A stretch of 64,000 nucleotides of DNA, taken from CADEFQ01 sp050185195. GTDB taxonomy: Bacteria > Pseudomonadota > Gammaproteobacteria > Steroidobacterales > Steroidobacteraceae. Below, piece by piece: positions 42,101 to 49,960 of the stretch; the stretch's first letter is position 1; each line of letters starts with the position of its first letter. The notes beneath the pieces were generated by a model. The model saw only the letters and a program-made list of their open reading frames with translations. It searched no databases and was not told where the DNA came from. The translations under genes and the position numbers were made by a program. The stretch lies in NCBI GenBank assembly GCA_050185195.1, contig JBFWZQ010000005.1:129434-193433 (forward strand), read 5' to 3'.

Positions 42101-45100
42101 GCTTCGGCAACGTGAACAGCCAGAGCGTCACCGGCGTCGGCATGAGCGCGCGCACCACCGCGGTGAACTGGGGCACCACCGGGCAGTTCCCGGTCTCGAT
42201 CACCAATGCGCTCTCGCAGACCACCCAGAAGGGCTACGACTACGCCCTCGGCGTGCCCACGAGCGAGACCGACCCCAATGGCATCCAGGTGACCTGGCAG
42301 TACGATGCGTTCGGGCGCCCGAACCGCGAGAACCGCCCCGATGGCACGTACACGACCGCCACACCCTATCTGTGCACGGCCTGGTCGGGCGCCTGCTACG
42401 GCTGGGACAATGCCGTCTACCGCATCGATCGCTACAACTTCGACAGCGCCGGTACCGCGATCAACTCGGGCGTCACGTTCCACGATCCGTTCGACCGCAT
42501 GGTTGATCGCACTTCGGTCAATCGCGACGGCTATCAGGTCAACGAGCGCTGGAGCTTCGATGCGCTCGGGCGCCTGAGCTCGCAGAGCACCCCCGCGCGC
42601 CTCTCGGCGGGCGACACGTTCTTCTACACCACCTTCAGTTACGACCTCGCCCATCGCGTGACGCAGGCCGCGCGGCCGGTGAGCGACTCGGACCCCACGG
42701 TGCAAACGATCACGACCTACTACGAGGGCCTCACCACCCGCGTCGTGGATGCCCTCGGCAAGCAGTCGACACAGGTGGCCACGGCGCTCGGGCAGGTGGC
42801 GCGCTCGACCGATCACGACGGCTACTACCAGGCGTTCGACTTCGACGCGTTCGGCAACCCCGTGCGCGTCACCGACGCCACCGGCGCGACGCTGCAGACC
42901 GGCAGCTACAACCTGCGCGGCCTGCGCACGGGCTCGATGAACGTCGACCTCGGCAGCTGGAGCTACGGGTTCGACGCGCTCGGGGAGATGATCTCGACGA
43001 CCGATGCGAACGGGCAAGTGTCCACCGCGACCTACGACGCCCTCGGCCGTCCGCTCACCCGCGTGATGCCCGAGGGCGCCGGCAGCATCACGAGCGCCTT
43101 CACCTGGGGCACGAGCGCGGCGAGCCACGAGATCGGGCAGCTCAAGGTGCAGCAGATCGCCGGCACCGGCATCTCGACCTACAGCGAGACCTACAGCTTC
43201 GACAGCCTCGGCCGCCCGAGCCAGACCCGCTACAGCGAGGGCGGCCATATCTACGACGTCGACAGCAGCTACAGCGCGCTCACGGGCCTGCCCGACACGC
43301 TGACCTACCCGACGAGCACCGCCGGCTATCGCCTGAAGCTGCAATACGACTACCAGTACGGCGCCCTCCTGCGGGTGAAGGACTACAACGCCCCGGGCAC
43401 GGTGTTCTGGCAGGCCAATGCCGCCAACGCGCGCGGGCAGGTGACGGATGCCACGCTCGGCAATGGCCTGCGCACGGTGCGCGGCGTCGATCAGGTCACC
43501 GGCTGGGTCGACTACCTGCAGACCGGCCCCGGGGGCGGCACGGGGGTGCAGAACCTGAGCTACCTGTGGGATCGGGCCGGCAACCTGACCCAGCGCCAGG
43601 ACAACAACCAGGGCCTGACCGAGAACGCCTACTACGACAACCTCTATCGGCTGGACTACACGACGCTCAACGGCAGCACCAACCTCGACCTCAGCTACGC
43701 CGCCAACGGCAACGTGAGCGCCCAGAGCGGCGTGGGCACCTACAGCTACCACGCCACGAAGCTGCACGCCGTCGCCTCGATCAACACCGGCGGCGGCGGC
43801 ACGTGGTCGTTCAGTTACGACGCCAACGGCAACCTGACCAACCGCCACGGCACCACGCTCAGCTGGTTCGCCTCGAACCTGCCCAAGGCGATCGTCCAGG
43901 ACAGCGCCCACGCGAGCGCGTTCCAGTACGGGCCCGCGGGCCAGCGCTGGCAGCACGTGTACCAGGCGGGCGGCGTCACCGCCACGCAGGTGTACCTCGG
44001 CCGCTTCGTGGAAAAGGTGACCCAGGGCGGTACGGTCGATTGGCGGCACACCGTCTTCGCCGACGGCCAGGCCGTGGCCGTGTACTCGCGCAAAAGCTCG
44101 GGCGTGAACACGCTCACCTACCTGCTGCGCGATGCGCTCGGCTCGGTGGACGCCCTCACCGACGGCAGCGGCGCCGTCGTGGTGCGCGAGAGCTTCGGGG
44201 CGTTCGGTAACCGGCGCGGCCCGGCCTGGAGCGGGACCCCGTCGTCAGGCGATCTGGCCACGATCGACGGCCTCACCCGCCGCGGCTACACCGGCCACGA
44301 GATGCTCGACTCCACCGACCTCATCCACATGAACGGGCGCGTCTACGACCCCGTGATCGCGCGGTTCGTGAGCGCGGATCCGTTCGTCAGCCGCGTGCTG
44401 AACTCCCAAGGATGGAACCGATACAGCTATGTGTTGGGCAATCCGCTTTCCGTTGTCGATCCAAGCGGATTTGCCGACGACAAGGTCGTCCTGAGCTGGA
44501 CAAACGGTGACCAGATTCCAGCTGATCGGGGCGTCGAGATCGTGTACGAACGCAACGGCCTGGAAACCGTCATGGCGTACGGTGAACGTGATTTTGGCAT
44601 CATCGAAAGCATATTCCGGATACTCGACATCCCGCGTCCCGGTGGCGGCCACGATCGCGAAGAAAACGGCGGAGGAGACGGAGGACTGGACGTCGTCGAA
44701 GTCACGGGCAAGAAGCCCCCGCGTCCCTCCCCCCAATCGCCGCAAGCGCCAGCGCCGCAAAGTCAGCAGCCGGGTGCATGCAAGAACGGCAGCATCGGAG
44801 TTGGCGGTGCGTTGCAGGGGCCACTGATTGGGCCGTTTGGCGTGGGTGCAAGTGCCAACGTCCTTGCTGGAGTGTCCTATGGTGGCTCGCTCCTTGATTC
44901 TCGGGTTACTGTTCAAGGGCAGATATCCGGTCTGCTTGGTACGGGGATTTACGGTGGATTTGGAATAACTGCGCAAGGCGGTCCCGGTAATATTGCGCAA
45001 GGATGGTCGACGTCCACGGCCTTCCATTCGGAAGTGAACTTCGGCGCAGCTGCATCTGGCAGTTTGTCGGTGGACATTCCATCGCAGGGGCCCGCATCCG

Positions 45101-45285
45101 CAGGAGGCTGGAGCAGTCGACTTCCCGGAGGTCGGATCGGCGTGGGTTTGGGATTCGCTGTCGGCGCGGGACCATCCGGTACCCTTTCCTACGCGAGTCC
45201 GTCTTTGCGACAAGCGATCAACGCTTTCGGCGCATTGCTTGGGCTCGACCGAAATCTGCTCGGTCCACCGGGAGGGTGTCAGTGA
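39196..45285 (+). CDS. Giant secreted SpvB/FG-GAP/RHS-repeat protein with exchangeable C-terminal tip
   Basis: A 2,029-residue protein with a Sec signal (LAVLAALLFSGAALWSSGAHA). An SpvB-like N-terminal domain (YSIPIFAPPGTHGLTPQLAL) is followed by about six FG-GAP/VCBS calcium-loop repeats of the type DVNGDGRLDLVY from ~340 to ~665. Many YD/RHS repeats follow, to ~1700, then the RHS core ending FVSADPF...YSYVLGNPLSVVDPSGF at ~1755-1759, the site where RHS shells cleave off the toxin. The remaining ~270 residues are a Pro-rich linker and a Gly-rich, beta-prone, Cys-bounded tip with no recognisable toxin motif. Base composition falls abruptly at ~44400. A two-helix membrane gene follows. SD-like GGGGGTAAGG precedes the ATG. 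Confidence 0.9.
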   Translation: MTTRSLAVLAALLFSGAALWSSGAHAAVGRTTGAADVSATGEAQYSIPIFAPPGTHGLTPQLALVYGSRGGGDRWLGAGWRVAGLSAIHRCDKTWAQDGVPLNVLNASTDRFCLDGNQLKLTSGTYGQPGAQYRTELERFARITSSGTAGNGPASFTVEQPDGLIYDYGTRADSQIEAQGQTTIRTWALSTIRDRADNRIEFTYSKDATNGSYQIAQVAYTANPTAALTAAYKMAFVYQTQPAGEVESGYAGGAVIKDIQRLTRIDVNYGSTLVRRYTLAYEASLSSAGRSRLASITECAGATGSDCLAPSTFSYQDGTPGLSAESSSGGVVVAPPHTMDVNGDGRLDLVYVSSTTAGGTWRVMFANAGGYSPPIDSGIANLNYAGAISIDYDANGAYDLLVPYSGGTWWVLYGSGTGLSAPSNTGTPATATGTGANALATDVDGDGREDLVWADLYGYGGGDAIRYRLRVAGGAFSSTVYTLAGPLGADNLIVGGLTAMRAGAGRVTDLNGDGRGDLVYRRTMRIWNAGTRKWRYYYYIHAICSGAWTFSVATPSAPAQPVVADLNGDGRTDIVYYDQSTTINYRYSTGTSFTAAGTAGSMSSGALQVLDWDGDGYEDILEPQVATMTWSVRRATGEALLPPVNTGVPYSASMWLILVTVTDVNGDGLRDLAYGDVYTGTWQYRLHAGVEPDLLTAATDGFGNTAGFTYTPISQGSYTKLTDASFPEQDYQGPLQVVSALTASNGLGGSFTRSYAYRGARRHLQGRGFEGFEQRAVTDSRNGVYVEESYERAFPYTGARSRVEAHQPGGTTLSLATTHWNSHTYGSGVESRWFPFVDSSAASRFEVGGAYNGALIASRLSTHTVDASTGLLTDTSTTVTEASTGHGLNGGATHTRRTWQAGYVNDFPNWCFGRPTTTQQIQSHSMYGGGTQTRTVNTAWDTVKCRATQSVLQPGDPQWQVTTTLGYDGFGNVNSQSVTGVGMSARTTAVNWGTTGQFPVSITNALSQTTQKGYDYALGVPTSETDPNGIQVTWQYDAFGRPNRENRPDGTYTTATPYLCTAWSGACYGWDNAVYRIDRYNFDSAGTAINSGVTFHDPFDRMVDRTSVNRDGYQVNERWSFDALGRLSSQSTPARLSAGDTFFYTTFSYDLAHRVTQAARPVSDSDPTVQTITTYYEGLTTRVVDALGKQSTQVATALGQVARSTDHDGYYQAFDFDAFGNPVRVTDATGATLQTGSYNLRGLRTGSMNVDLGSWSYGFDALGEMISTTDANGQVSTATYDALGRPLTRVMPEGAGSITSAFTWGTSAASHEIGQLKVQQIAGTGISTYSETYSFDSLGRPSQTRYSEGGHIYDVDSSYSALTGLPDTLTYPTSTAGYRLKLQYDYQYGALLRVKDYNAPGTVFWQANAANARGQVTDATLGNGLRTVRGVDQVTGWVDYLQTGPGGGTGVQNLSYLWDRAGNLTQRQDNNQGLTENAYYDNLYRLDYTTLNGSTNLDLSYAANGNVSAQSGVGTYSYHATKLHAVASINTGGGGTWSFSYDANGNLTNRHGTTLSWFASNLPKAIVQDSAHASAFQYGPAGQRWQHVYQAGGVTATQVYLGRFVEKVTQGGTVDWRHTVFADGQAVAVYSRKSSGVNTLTYLLRDALGSVDALTDGSGAVVVRESFGAFGNRRGPAWSGTPSSGDLATIDGLTRRGYTGHEMLDSTDLIHMNGRVYDPVIARFVSADPFVSRVLNSQGWNRYSYVLGNPLSVVDPSGFADDKVVLSWTNGDQIPADRGVEIVYERNGLETVMAYGERDFGIIESIFRILDIPRPGGGHDREENGGGDGGLDVVEVTGKKPPRPSPQSPQAPAPQSQQPGACKNGSIGVGGALQGPLIGPFGVGASANVLAGVSYGGSLLDSRVTVQGQISGLLGTGIYGGFGITAQGGPGNIAQGWSTSTAFHSEVNFGAAASGSLSVDIPSQGPASAGGWSSRLPGGRIGVGLGFAVGAGPSGTLSYASPSLRQAINAFGALLGLDRNLLGPPGGCQ

Positions 45286-45322
45286 TGGCACCTTTCTGAA
45301 TTCGACTGCGGAGCATCGGCTT

Positions 45323-45562
45323 ATGACAGCTTTTCAAGATAGATATCTTCGAGTCTTCAATGGGGCTCTCCGAGTCGTTAGCTGGGTGTGGATTGTTCTC
45401 GGATCTTTGGGTGCCCTGATGTCGCTTATGGCAGCGAGCGATGGATGGGCCGGTACGCTGGCGTTTGTCGCACTCTGTGTTGCCGGCATTCTGGTGCGGC
45501 GGGCGCTGCCGCTTACCAACAAGCACCTAAAAATATTTGGGTTCGTGCAGAAGAAAAAATGA
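45323..45562 (+). CDS. Small two-helix membrane protein, candidate immunity to the RHS tip
   Basis: A 79-residue protein with two membrane helices (VVSWVWIVLGSLGALMSLMA and GWAGTLAFVALCVAGILV) and a basic C-terminus (FGFVQKKK). GGAG lies 9 nt before the ATG. It starts 37 nt after the RHS stop, in the same direction and in the same low-GC context as the RHS tip. Small membrane proteins directly downstream of polymorphic toxins commonly serve as immunity proteins, especially when the tip acts on the inner membrane; a Gly-rich beta-prone tip would fit this. No homologue is recognised, and the role is inferred from position. Confidence 0.65.
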   Translation: MTAFQDRYLRVFNGALRVVSWVWIVLGSLGALMSLMAASDGWAGTLAFVALCVAGILVRRALPLTNKHLKIFGFVQKKK

Positions 45563-46009
45563 GGAATATTCATCGCGGCGGATCGAAGAGGCGGGCCCAT
45601 AGGCTGGAGTTCCCAGGACTTAGCAGGCCCATGCAAGATCCAGCGACGAGCACGATGTGATGAACTTCTACACACGCTCGTGCAGTTGCTAAGACTCTGT
45701 TCGGATCTGTGATGTTGATCCGACGTTTGTGGCCATGTCGCTCATTCCGTCACCACTATGGATCGCATTGGGCCAGCTTGGTTCGGGACTTTCGGGCAAT
45801 TGGGAACCCTTTCACTCGGTCTATCGCCGCCGTCTCCTTGAGTCTGGGTATCAAGGAAATTCACGCGCGGCTGAATTGGCGTATCAACTTTCCGGAAGAC
45901 GTGGCGTACTCCCCGGGGCGAGCGGTTCTCTACACCCGCCTGCTTTGAACACCAAGGTGACAACTGGACTGCGGATGCCTGAAGCTTGTTCGTGCAAGCG
46001 GTAGGGCCA
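45563..46009. other. Low-GC decayed region after the RHS locus
   Basis: About 450 nt of visibly lower GC (around 45% in places) with no convincing gene. Open stretches in all three forward frames (for example from 45729, MSLIPSPLWIALGQL) are broken by stops and lack ribosome-binding sites. It looks like remnants of former RHS tips, immunity genes or other cargo. Confidence 0.5.
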
Positions 46010-46144
46010 ATGTCGCCTGATGCAACTCAGCAGGTCCGCGTTCGCTTTCTGATGGAAGACGCGCCGCAAGAGTGGCTCACCAGCGGCAGCAGGTTCGAAC
46101 TTCATGAGGGGCGGCTGTTGCTTGCTGAAGGCGTGGTTGGGTGA
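45875..46144 (+). pseudogene. Remnant resembling an EF-Tu-domain-like small protein
   Basis: One forward frame reads RGERFSTPACFEHQGDNWTADA, then a TGA at 45980-45982, then continues in the same frame through VRVRFLMEDAPQEWL and FELHEGRLLLAEGVVG to a stop at 46142-46144. The pattern (F-x3-G-x2-W-x-A, then V-R-x-x-F-L, then F-x-L-x-E-G-x6-G) recalls the beta-barrel C-terminus of EF-Tu-like small proteins. The in-frame stop and lack of a proper start make it a probable pseudogene. The last 44 codons could still be read from ATG 46010, but nothing supports that. Confidence 0.4.
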
Positions 46145-46188
46145 CGGATGTTGGTTACGGAGCGAGGCAGTACCTCAGAAAGCTTTCA

Positions 46189-46533
46189 TCACGGCGCTTC
46201 CTGCGCCGGCGCCGCCGGATCGAGCGCCACCTCCACCTGCCCACCGTTGACGCGCAGGTGATGCACGGGCAACGGCTCCGTCGCCGGGCCCTTCAGCACG
46301 CGGCCGTCGCGCACGTCGAAGACCGCGCCGTGCAGCGGGCAATCGAGCTTGTGGCCGCGCAGCCGCCCTTCGGCGAGTTGCGCGAAGGCGTGCGTGCAGA
46401 TGTTGTCGACCGCGTGTAGTCCATCCTTCGTGTGGCACAGGAGCACGCTGCGACCGCCGATCGTGCAGGCCCGCATCCGTCCCGGCGGCAGGTCCGCAAG
46501 CGCGAACACGGGCTCGAATTCCAGGTCCGCCAT
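46189..46533 (-). CDS. Rieske [2Fe-2S] ferredoxin
   Basis: A 114-residue soluble Rieske protein. The cluster ligands are C46-T-H48 and C65-P-L-H68, the full two-Cys/two-His set. It has the length and fold of NirD or dioxygenase-type Rieske ferredoxins, which pass single electrons to an oxygenase or reductase. No oxygenase lies beside it. It begins 6 nt after the PhzF-like gene and is probably cotranscribed. The C-terminus is an Ala/Pro extension. Partner unknown. Confidence 0.92.
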   Translation of the reverse strand: MADLEFEPVFALADLPPGRMRACTIGGRSVLLCHTKDGLHAVDNICTHAFAQLAEGRLRGHKLDCPLHGAVFDVRDGRVLKGPATEPLPVHHLRVNGGQVEVALDPAAPAQEAP

Positions 46534-46539
46534 GCGCGG

Positions 46540-47439
46540 CTAGAGGGTGAGGCTCGTTTCGAACACGAGCGCGGCATCGCCGACGACGCGGATCGAACTC
46601 ACGCTGCCGTCCACGTACTCGAGTTCGACATCGACCTGGCCGGGCCGACCGAGGTAGTGGCCCTGCGCGCCGCTGAACTGCGCGCCATCGCCGTTGCGTG
46701 CGACGAGGCCGTGCGCCGCGAGGTAGGCGCCGAGCATGCCGTGTGCGTTGCCGCTCACGGGATCCTCGGGGATGCCGAGCGCGGGGCAGAACATGCGCGA
46801 TTCGGTCAGCACGCCCGGCACCTGCGGCGTGAGCGTGAACACGAAATAGCCCGCGGCGCCCAGTTGGGCGGAGAGGGTGGTGAGCCGCGCGGCGTCGGGC
46901 TTCAGCTGGCGCAGTTGTTCGGCGCCGCGCACGCCGACCATGAGGCGCGTGCTGGCGCTGCCGCAGACGAGCAACGGGCAATGGCCGTCGAGGTCGCCGC
47001 TCGAGAGCGCGAGTGCATCGAGCACCGCGAGGCGCTCTCGCGCTGAAAGCTCGCGGCCGATCGGCGGCGGGGATTGCTGGATCGCGATACGACGCCCTTC
47101 GCCCTCGCCGCGCACTTCGATCTCGACGATGCCGGCCTTCTGTTTCTGGCGCAGGCGCCGCGGCCCGGGTCGCCGCGACATGACGTAGTGCGCGGCGACG
47201 GTGGCGTGCGCGACGAAGGCCGCCTCGGTGCGCGGCGTGAAAAAGCGCACGCGCAGGTCGTGGTCGGCGCTGTCGGGCGCCGAGACGAACGCGGTGTCGG
47301 CGTTGTTCAGCTCGCGCGCGATGGCGAGCATCTCTTCCTCGGTCAGCGCATCCGCGCCGAGCACGACGCCCGCGGGGTTGCCCGTGAAGCGCTGCCGCGT
47401 GAAGGCGTCGACCTGGAACACTGCAAGGGTGCGACTCAT
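46540..47439 (-). CDS. PhzF-family isomerase/epimerase
   Basis: A 299-residue member of the PhzF/DapF-like fold. Family hallmarks are FQVDAFTRQRFTGNPAGVVL at the N-terminus with the ELNNADTAFV catalytic glutamate region, RFFTPRTEAAFVAHATVAAHY, and the second-half motif EDPVSGNAHGMLGAYL. In phenazine makers PhzF isomerises dihydro-hydroxyanthranilate, but no phenazine genes are here; most homologues are uncharacterised isomerases or amino-acid epimerases. The ATG at 47439 has TAGAAT ending 7 nt upstream and no Shine-Dalgarno sequence. It is divergent from the thiamine operon. Confidence 0.9.
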   Translation of the reverse strand: MSRTLAVFQVDAFTRQRFTGNPAGVVLGADALTEEEMLAIARELNNADTAFVSAPDSADHDLRVRFFTPRTEAAFVAHATVAAHYVMSRRPGPRRLRQKQKAGIVEIEVRGEGEGRRIAIQQSPPPIGRELSARERLAVLDALALSSGDLDGHCPLLVCGSASTRLMVGVRGAEQLRQLKPDAARLTTLSAQLGAAGYFVFTLTPQVPGVLTESRMFCPALGIPEDPVSGNAHGMLGAYLAAHGLVARNGDGAQFSGAQGHYLGRPGQVDVELEYVDGSVSSIRVVGDAALVFETSLTL

Positions 47440-47446
47440 GGCTGCA

Positions 47447-47452
47447 ATTCTA
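47447..47452 (-). promoter_or_regulatory. Candidate -10 (TAGAAT) for the PhzF-Rieske pair
   Basis: TAGAAT on the minus strand, then 7 nt, then the ATG at 47439: a clear case of the leaderless-type arrangement. Confidence 0.4.
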
Positions 47453-47496
47453 ATCGCTTGCACTCCGCCGCACGATCACTAACATACGCGTCACAT

Positions 47497-47583
47497 CCTT
47501 GGGGTGGCCCGCTTGCGGGGCCTGAGATGCCAGTGGGCGAACCCGTTGAACCTGATCCGGCTAATACCGGCGTAGGGAGCAGG
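47497..47583 (+). promoter_or_regulatory. TPP (thiamine pyrophosphate) riboswitch
   Basis: All the conserved THI-box blocks are present in order: GGGGTGG at the 5' side, a GC-rich P3 hairpin with TT loop, CTGAGA at 47522-47527, ACCCGTTGAACCTGAT at 47541-47556, the CCGG-CTAATA-CCGG P4/5 hairpin, and GCGTAGGGA at 47570-47578. The conserved 3' block itself contains AGGGAG (47574-47579), which is 5 nt from the receptor ATG at 47585. The ribosome-binding site is thus inside the aptamer, and TPP binding should block translation directly. No separate terminator hairpin fits between the aptamer and the gene. Confidence 0.97.
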
Positions 47584-47584
47584 C

Positions 47585-49690
47585 ATGATCCGTTGTGGCT
47601 CGTTCGGGCGCCTCGTGGGCGCAATGCTGTTTTGCGCAATTCCGTTCGCCGGCGCCGAGGACCTCGACGAGGTGCTCGTCGTCACGTCCCGGCTGCGCGA
47701 CGTCGCGGTCGATGCGCTGCCCGCGAGTGTCACGGTGTTGCCGCGACAGACCATCGCCGAGGCGGGCCTGCAGCACTTCGAGGACGTGATGCCGCTCGTG
47801 CCGAACCTCAACTGGTCGGCGGGCACGGCGCGGCCGCGTTATTTCCAGTTGCGCGGCATCGGCGAGCTCGAGCAGTACCAGGGTGCCCCGAACCCTTCGG
47901 TCGGTTTCCTGATCGACGGCATCGATTTCTCGGGCGTCGGCATGCCCGCCACCACTTTCGACGTCGAGCAGATCGAGGTGCTGCGCGGCCCGCAGGGCAC
48001 GGCCTACGGCGCGAACGCGCTCGCGGGCCTCGTGAGCCTGCGCACGCGCGATGCGCGGCCGCGGTTCGAGCTGCGCGGCGAGGCGACGGCGGGCGCTCTC
48101 GGCACCTGGGGCGGGGGCGGCGTCATCGGCGGCGCGATCGATCGCGCGGGCACCGCAGCCTTCCGGTTGGTCGCGCATCACTACGAAAGCAACGGCTTTC
48201 GCCGCAACGCCTTCCTCGGTCGAGACGACACCAACGGCTACGATGAGGACACTTTGCGCGCACGCGTGCGCTGGGCGATGTCCGACACGCTCGACCTGGG
48301 GCTCACCGCGATGTGGGTCGATATCGACGACGGCTACGATGCCTTCTCGATCGACAATTCGCGCGTCACGCGCTCGGATCACCCCGGCGCCGACCGGCAG
48401 CGCACGGCGGGCGCTGCCGTCAACCTTGCCTGGAAGGGTGCCGCGGCGTTCGAGCTGCGCAGCGTGACGACCTACGCCGATTCGAAGATCGGCTATGGCT
48501 TCGACGGGGACTGGGGCAACGATGCGATGTGGGGCGAGTACGCACCCTACGACTACACGACCTGGTTCGCGCGCCGCCGACGTTCGGTGAGCGAGGACCT
48601 GCGGCTCGTGTCGACGGCCAATGCCGGGGAAGGTGGACTCGGCTGGACGCTCGGCGCCTACGCACTCGATGTCGATGAGCGCAACGACCAGCGCGATGCG
48701 GCGAGCGGGATCGCCTACCGCCTGCTCGCCAGCGACTACCGCGCCACGAACCTCGCGCTTTACGGCGAGGTCGACTGGCGCGTCGCGCCGCGCACGACCC
48801 TGTCGTTCGGTGCACGCGCCGAGCGGCGCGATGCCGACTACCAGGATCGCGAGGCGCTCTCGGGCGAGACGAGCACGTTCGCGCCGGCCGACTCGATGTG
48901 GGGCGGGCATGCGAGCCTGTCGTTCGCGGCCAGCGCCGCGCGCACCTGGTATGCGACGCTGTCACGCGGCTACAAGGCCGGTGGATTCAACATCGGGGCG
49001 GCCGTGCCCGCGGATCGGCGCCGCTTCGACCCCGAAGCCCTGTGGAACGCGGAAGCCGGGCTGGCCTGGCGTGCGCCCGATGGCCGCTGGTCGACCCGGA
49101 CCTCGCTCTTCTACATGCGGCGCGAATCGCAGCAGGTCGCAGCGTCGCAGCAGCTCGTGCCGGGCGATCCGCTCTCCTACGTGTTCTTCACCGACAACGC
49201 CGCGCGCGGCCGCAACTACGGCCTCGAGGCCAGCGCGCGGCTCGCCGTGACACCACGCTTCGACGTGGCTGCGACGCTCGGCCTCCTCGAGACGGCCTAC
49301 CTCGGCTATCGCACCGGCAACCCCGTGCGCGACGCCGCGCTCGACGGGCGCGAACAGGCGCACGCGCCGCAGTACCAGTACTCCGTCAGCTTCGCGTATC
49401 GCGATCCGTTGGGGTTCTTCGCGCGCGCCGACCTGCAGGGCGTGGATGATTTCTACTTCGACACGAGCCACGACCAGCGCTCGGGCGCCTACACCGTGGC
49501 CAACCTGCGCATCGGCTACGGTCGCGAGCGCTGGTCCGTCGCGGCGTTTGCGCGCAATCTGTTCGATGAGCGGTATGCCATGCGCGGCTTCTACTTCGGC
49601 GTCGAGCCGCCGGACTTCCCGGACAGGCGCTACGTGCAGCTTGCCGATGCGCGCCTCGTCGGCGTCACGCTCGACTACCATTTCGAATGA
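47585..49690 (+). CDS. TonB-dependent outer-membrane receptor, probable thiamine transporter
   Basis: A 701-residue receptor. A signal peptide (LVGAMLFCAIPFAGA) is followed by a TonB-box-like DEVLVVTSRLRD, a plug (FQLRGIGELEQYQGAPNP, IEVLRGPQGTAYGANALAGLVSL) and a beta barrel ending in YHFE. It follows the TPP riboswitch at once and heads an operon with a YkoF-like protein, a PnuT-like permease and a thiamine-kinase-like protein. Thiamine or a thiamine precursor/phosphate is therefore the likely cargo. Receptors of this kind under TPP control are known in Bacteroidetes and some Proteobacteria. Substrate assignment rests on context. Confidence 0.92.
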   Translation: MIRCGSFGRLVGAMLFCAIPFAGAEDLDEVLVVTSRLRDVAVDALPASVTVLPRQTIAEAGLQHFEDVMPLVPNLNWSAGTARPRYFQLRGIGELEQYQGAPNPSVGFLIDGIDFSGVGMPATTFDVEQIEVLRGPQGTAYGANALAGLVSLRTRDARPRFELRGEATAGALGTWGGGGVIGGAIDRAGTAAFRLVAHHYESNGFRRNAFLGRDDTNGYDEDTLRARVRWAMSDTLDLGLTAMWVDIDDGYDAFSIDNSRVTRSDHPGADRQRTAGAAVNLAWKGAAAFELRSVTTYADSKIGYGFDGDWGNDAMWGEYAPYDYTTWFARRRRSVSEDLRLVSTANAGEGGLGWTLGAYALDVDERNDQRDAASGIAYRLLASDYRATNLALYGEVDWRVAPRTTLSFGARAERRDADYQDREALSGETSTFAPADSMWGGHASLSFAASAARTWYATLSRGYKAGGFNIGAAVPADRRRFDPEALWNAEAGLAWRAPDGRWSTRTSLFYMRRESQQVAASQQLVPGDPLSYVFFTDNAARGRNYGLEASARLAVTPRFDVAATLGLLETAYLGYRTGNPVRDAALDGREQAHAPQYQYSVSFAYRDPLGFFARADLQGVDDFYFDTSHDQRSGAYTVANLRIGYGRERWSVAAFARNLFDERYAMRGFYFGVEPPDFPDRRYVQLADARLVGVTLDYHFE

Positions 49691-49701
49691 ACGGAGACCC
49701 C

Positions 49702-49950
49702 ATGGACATCGGTGTCGAGATCAGCCTCTATCCGCTCGATGCGGATTTCATTCCGCCGATCCGGGATTTCATCGATCGGCTGAACGCCCATGCGGGCCTC
49801 AAGATCGTCACGAACAGCCTCAGCACCCAGGTGTTCGGCCCCTACGAGCGGGTGTGGGCGGCGCTGCAGGCCGAGATCCGCCCGACCTTCGAGGCCAACA
49901 CGAAGGCCGTGTTCGTGATGAAGGTGATCGGCCCGTACGCGGAACGCTGA
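49702..49950 (+). CDS. YkoF-like thiamine-binding protein
   Basis: An 82-residue protein of the YkoF/MTH1187 ferredoxin-like alpha/beta fold. It shows ISLYPLDADFIPPIRDFIDRL, GLKIVTNSLSTQVFGPYERVW and a final strand KAVFVMKVIGPY. YkoF binds thiamine or hydroxymethylpyrimidine in Bacillus. GGAG 5 nt before ATG 49702 selects this start over the ATG at 49687 that overlaps the receptor stop. No signal peptide is present, so it should be cytoplasmic, perhaps buffering or delivering the vitamin to the kinase encoded downstream. Placement in a TPP-riboswitch operon supports the assignment. Confidence 0.88.
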   Translation: MDIGVEISLYPLDADFIPPIRDFIDRLNAHAGLKIVTNSLSTQVFGPYERVWAALQAEIRPTFEANTKAVFVMKVIGPYAER

Positions 49951-49960
49951 CGGGCCGCAC

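Noticed and set aside
39208..44049. Very long minus-strand open frames (about 800 codons each) opposite the RHS gene
   Set aside because: High GC in the third codon position of the plus-strand gene removes stops on the other strand. The translations are Arg/Val/Ala-rich with no domains, start signals or signal peptides.
38374..46188. RHS region as a prophage or integrative element
   Set aside because: No integrase, att-like direct repeats or phage genes were seen; only the tip region changes in composition.
49687..49701. ATG at 49687 as start of the YkoF-like protein
   Set aside because: It overlaps the receptor stop without a ribosome-binding site, while ATG 49702 has GGAG 5 nt upstream and begins at the conserved fold.
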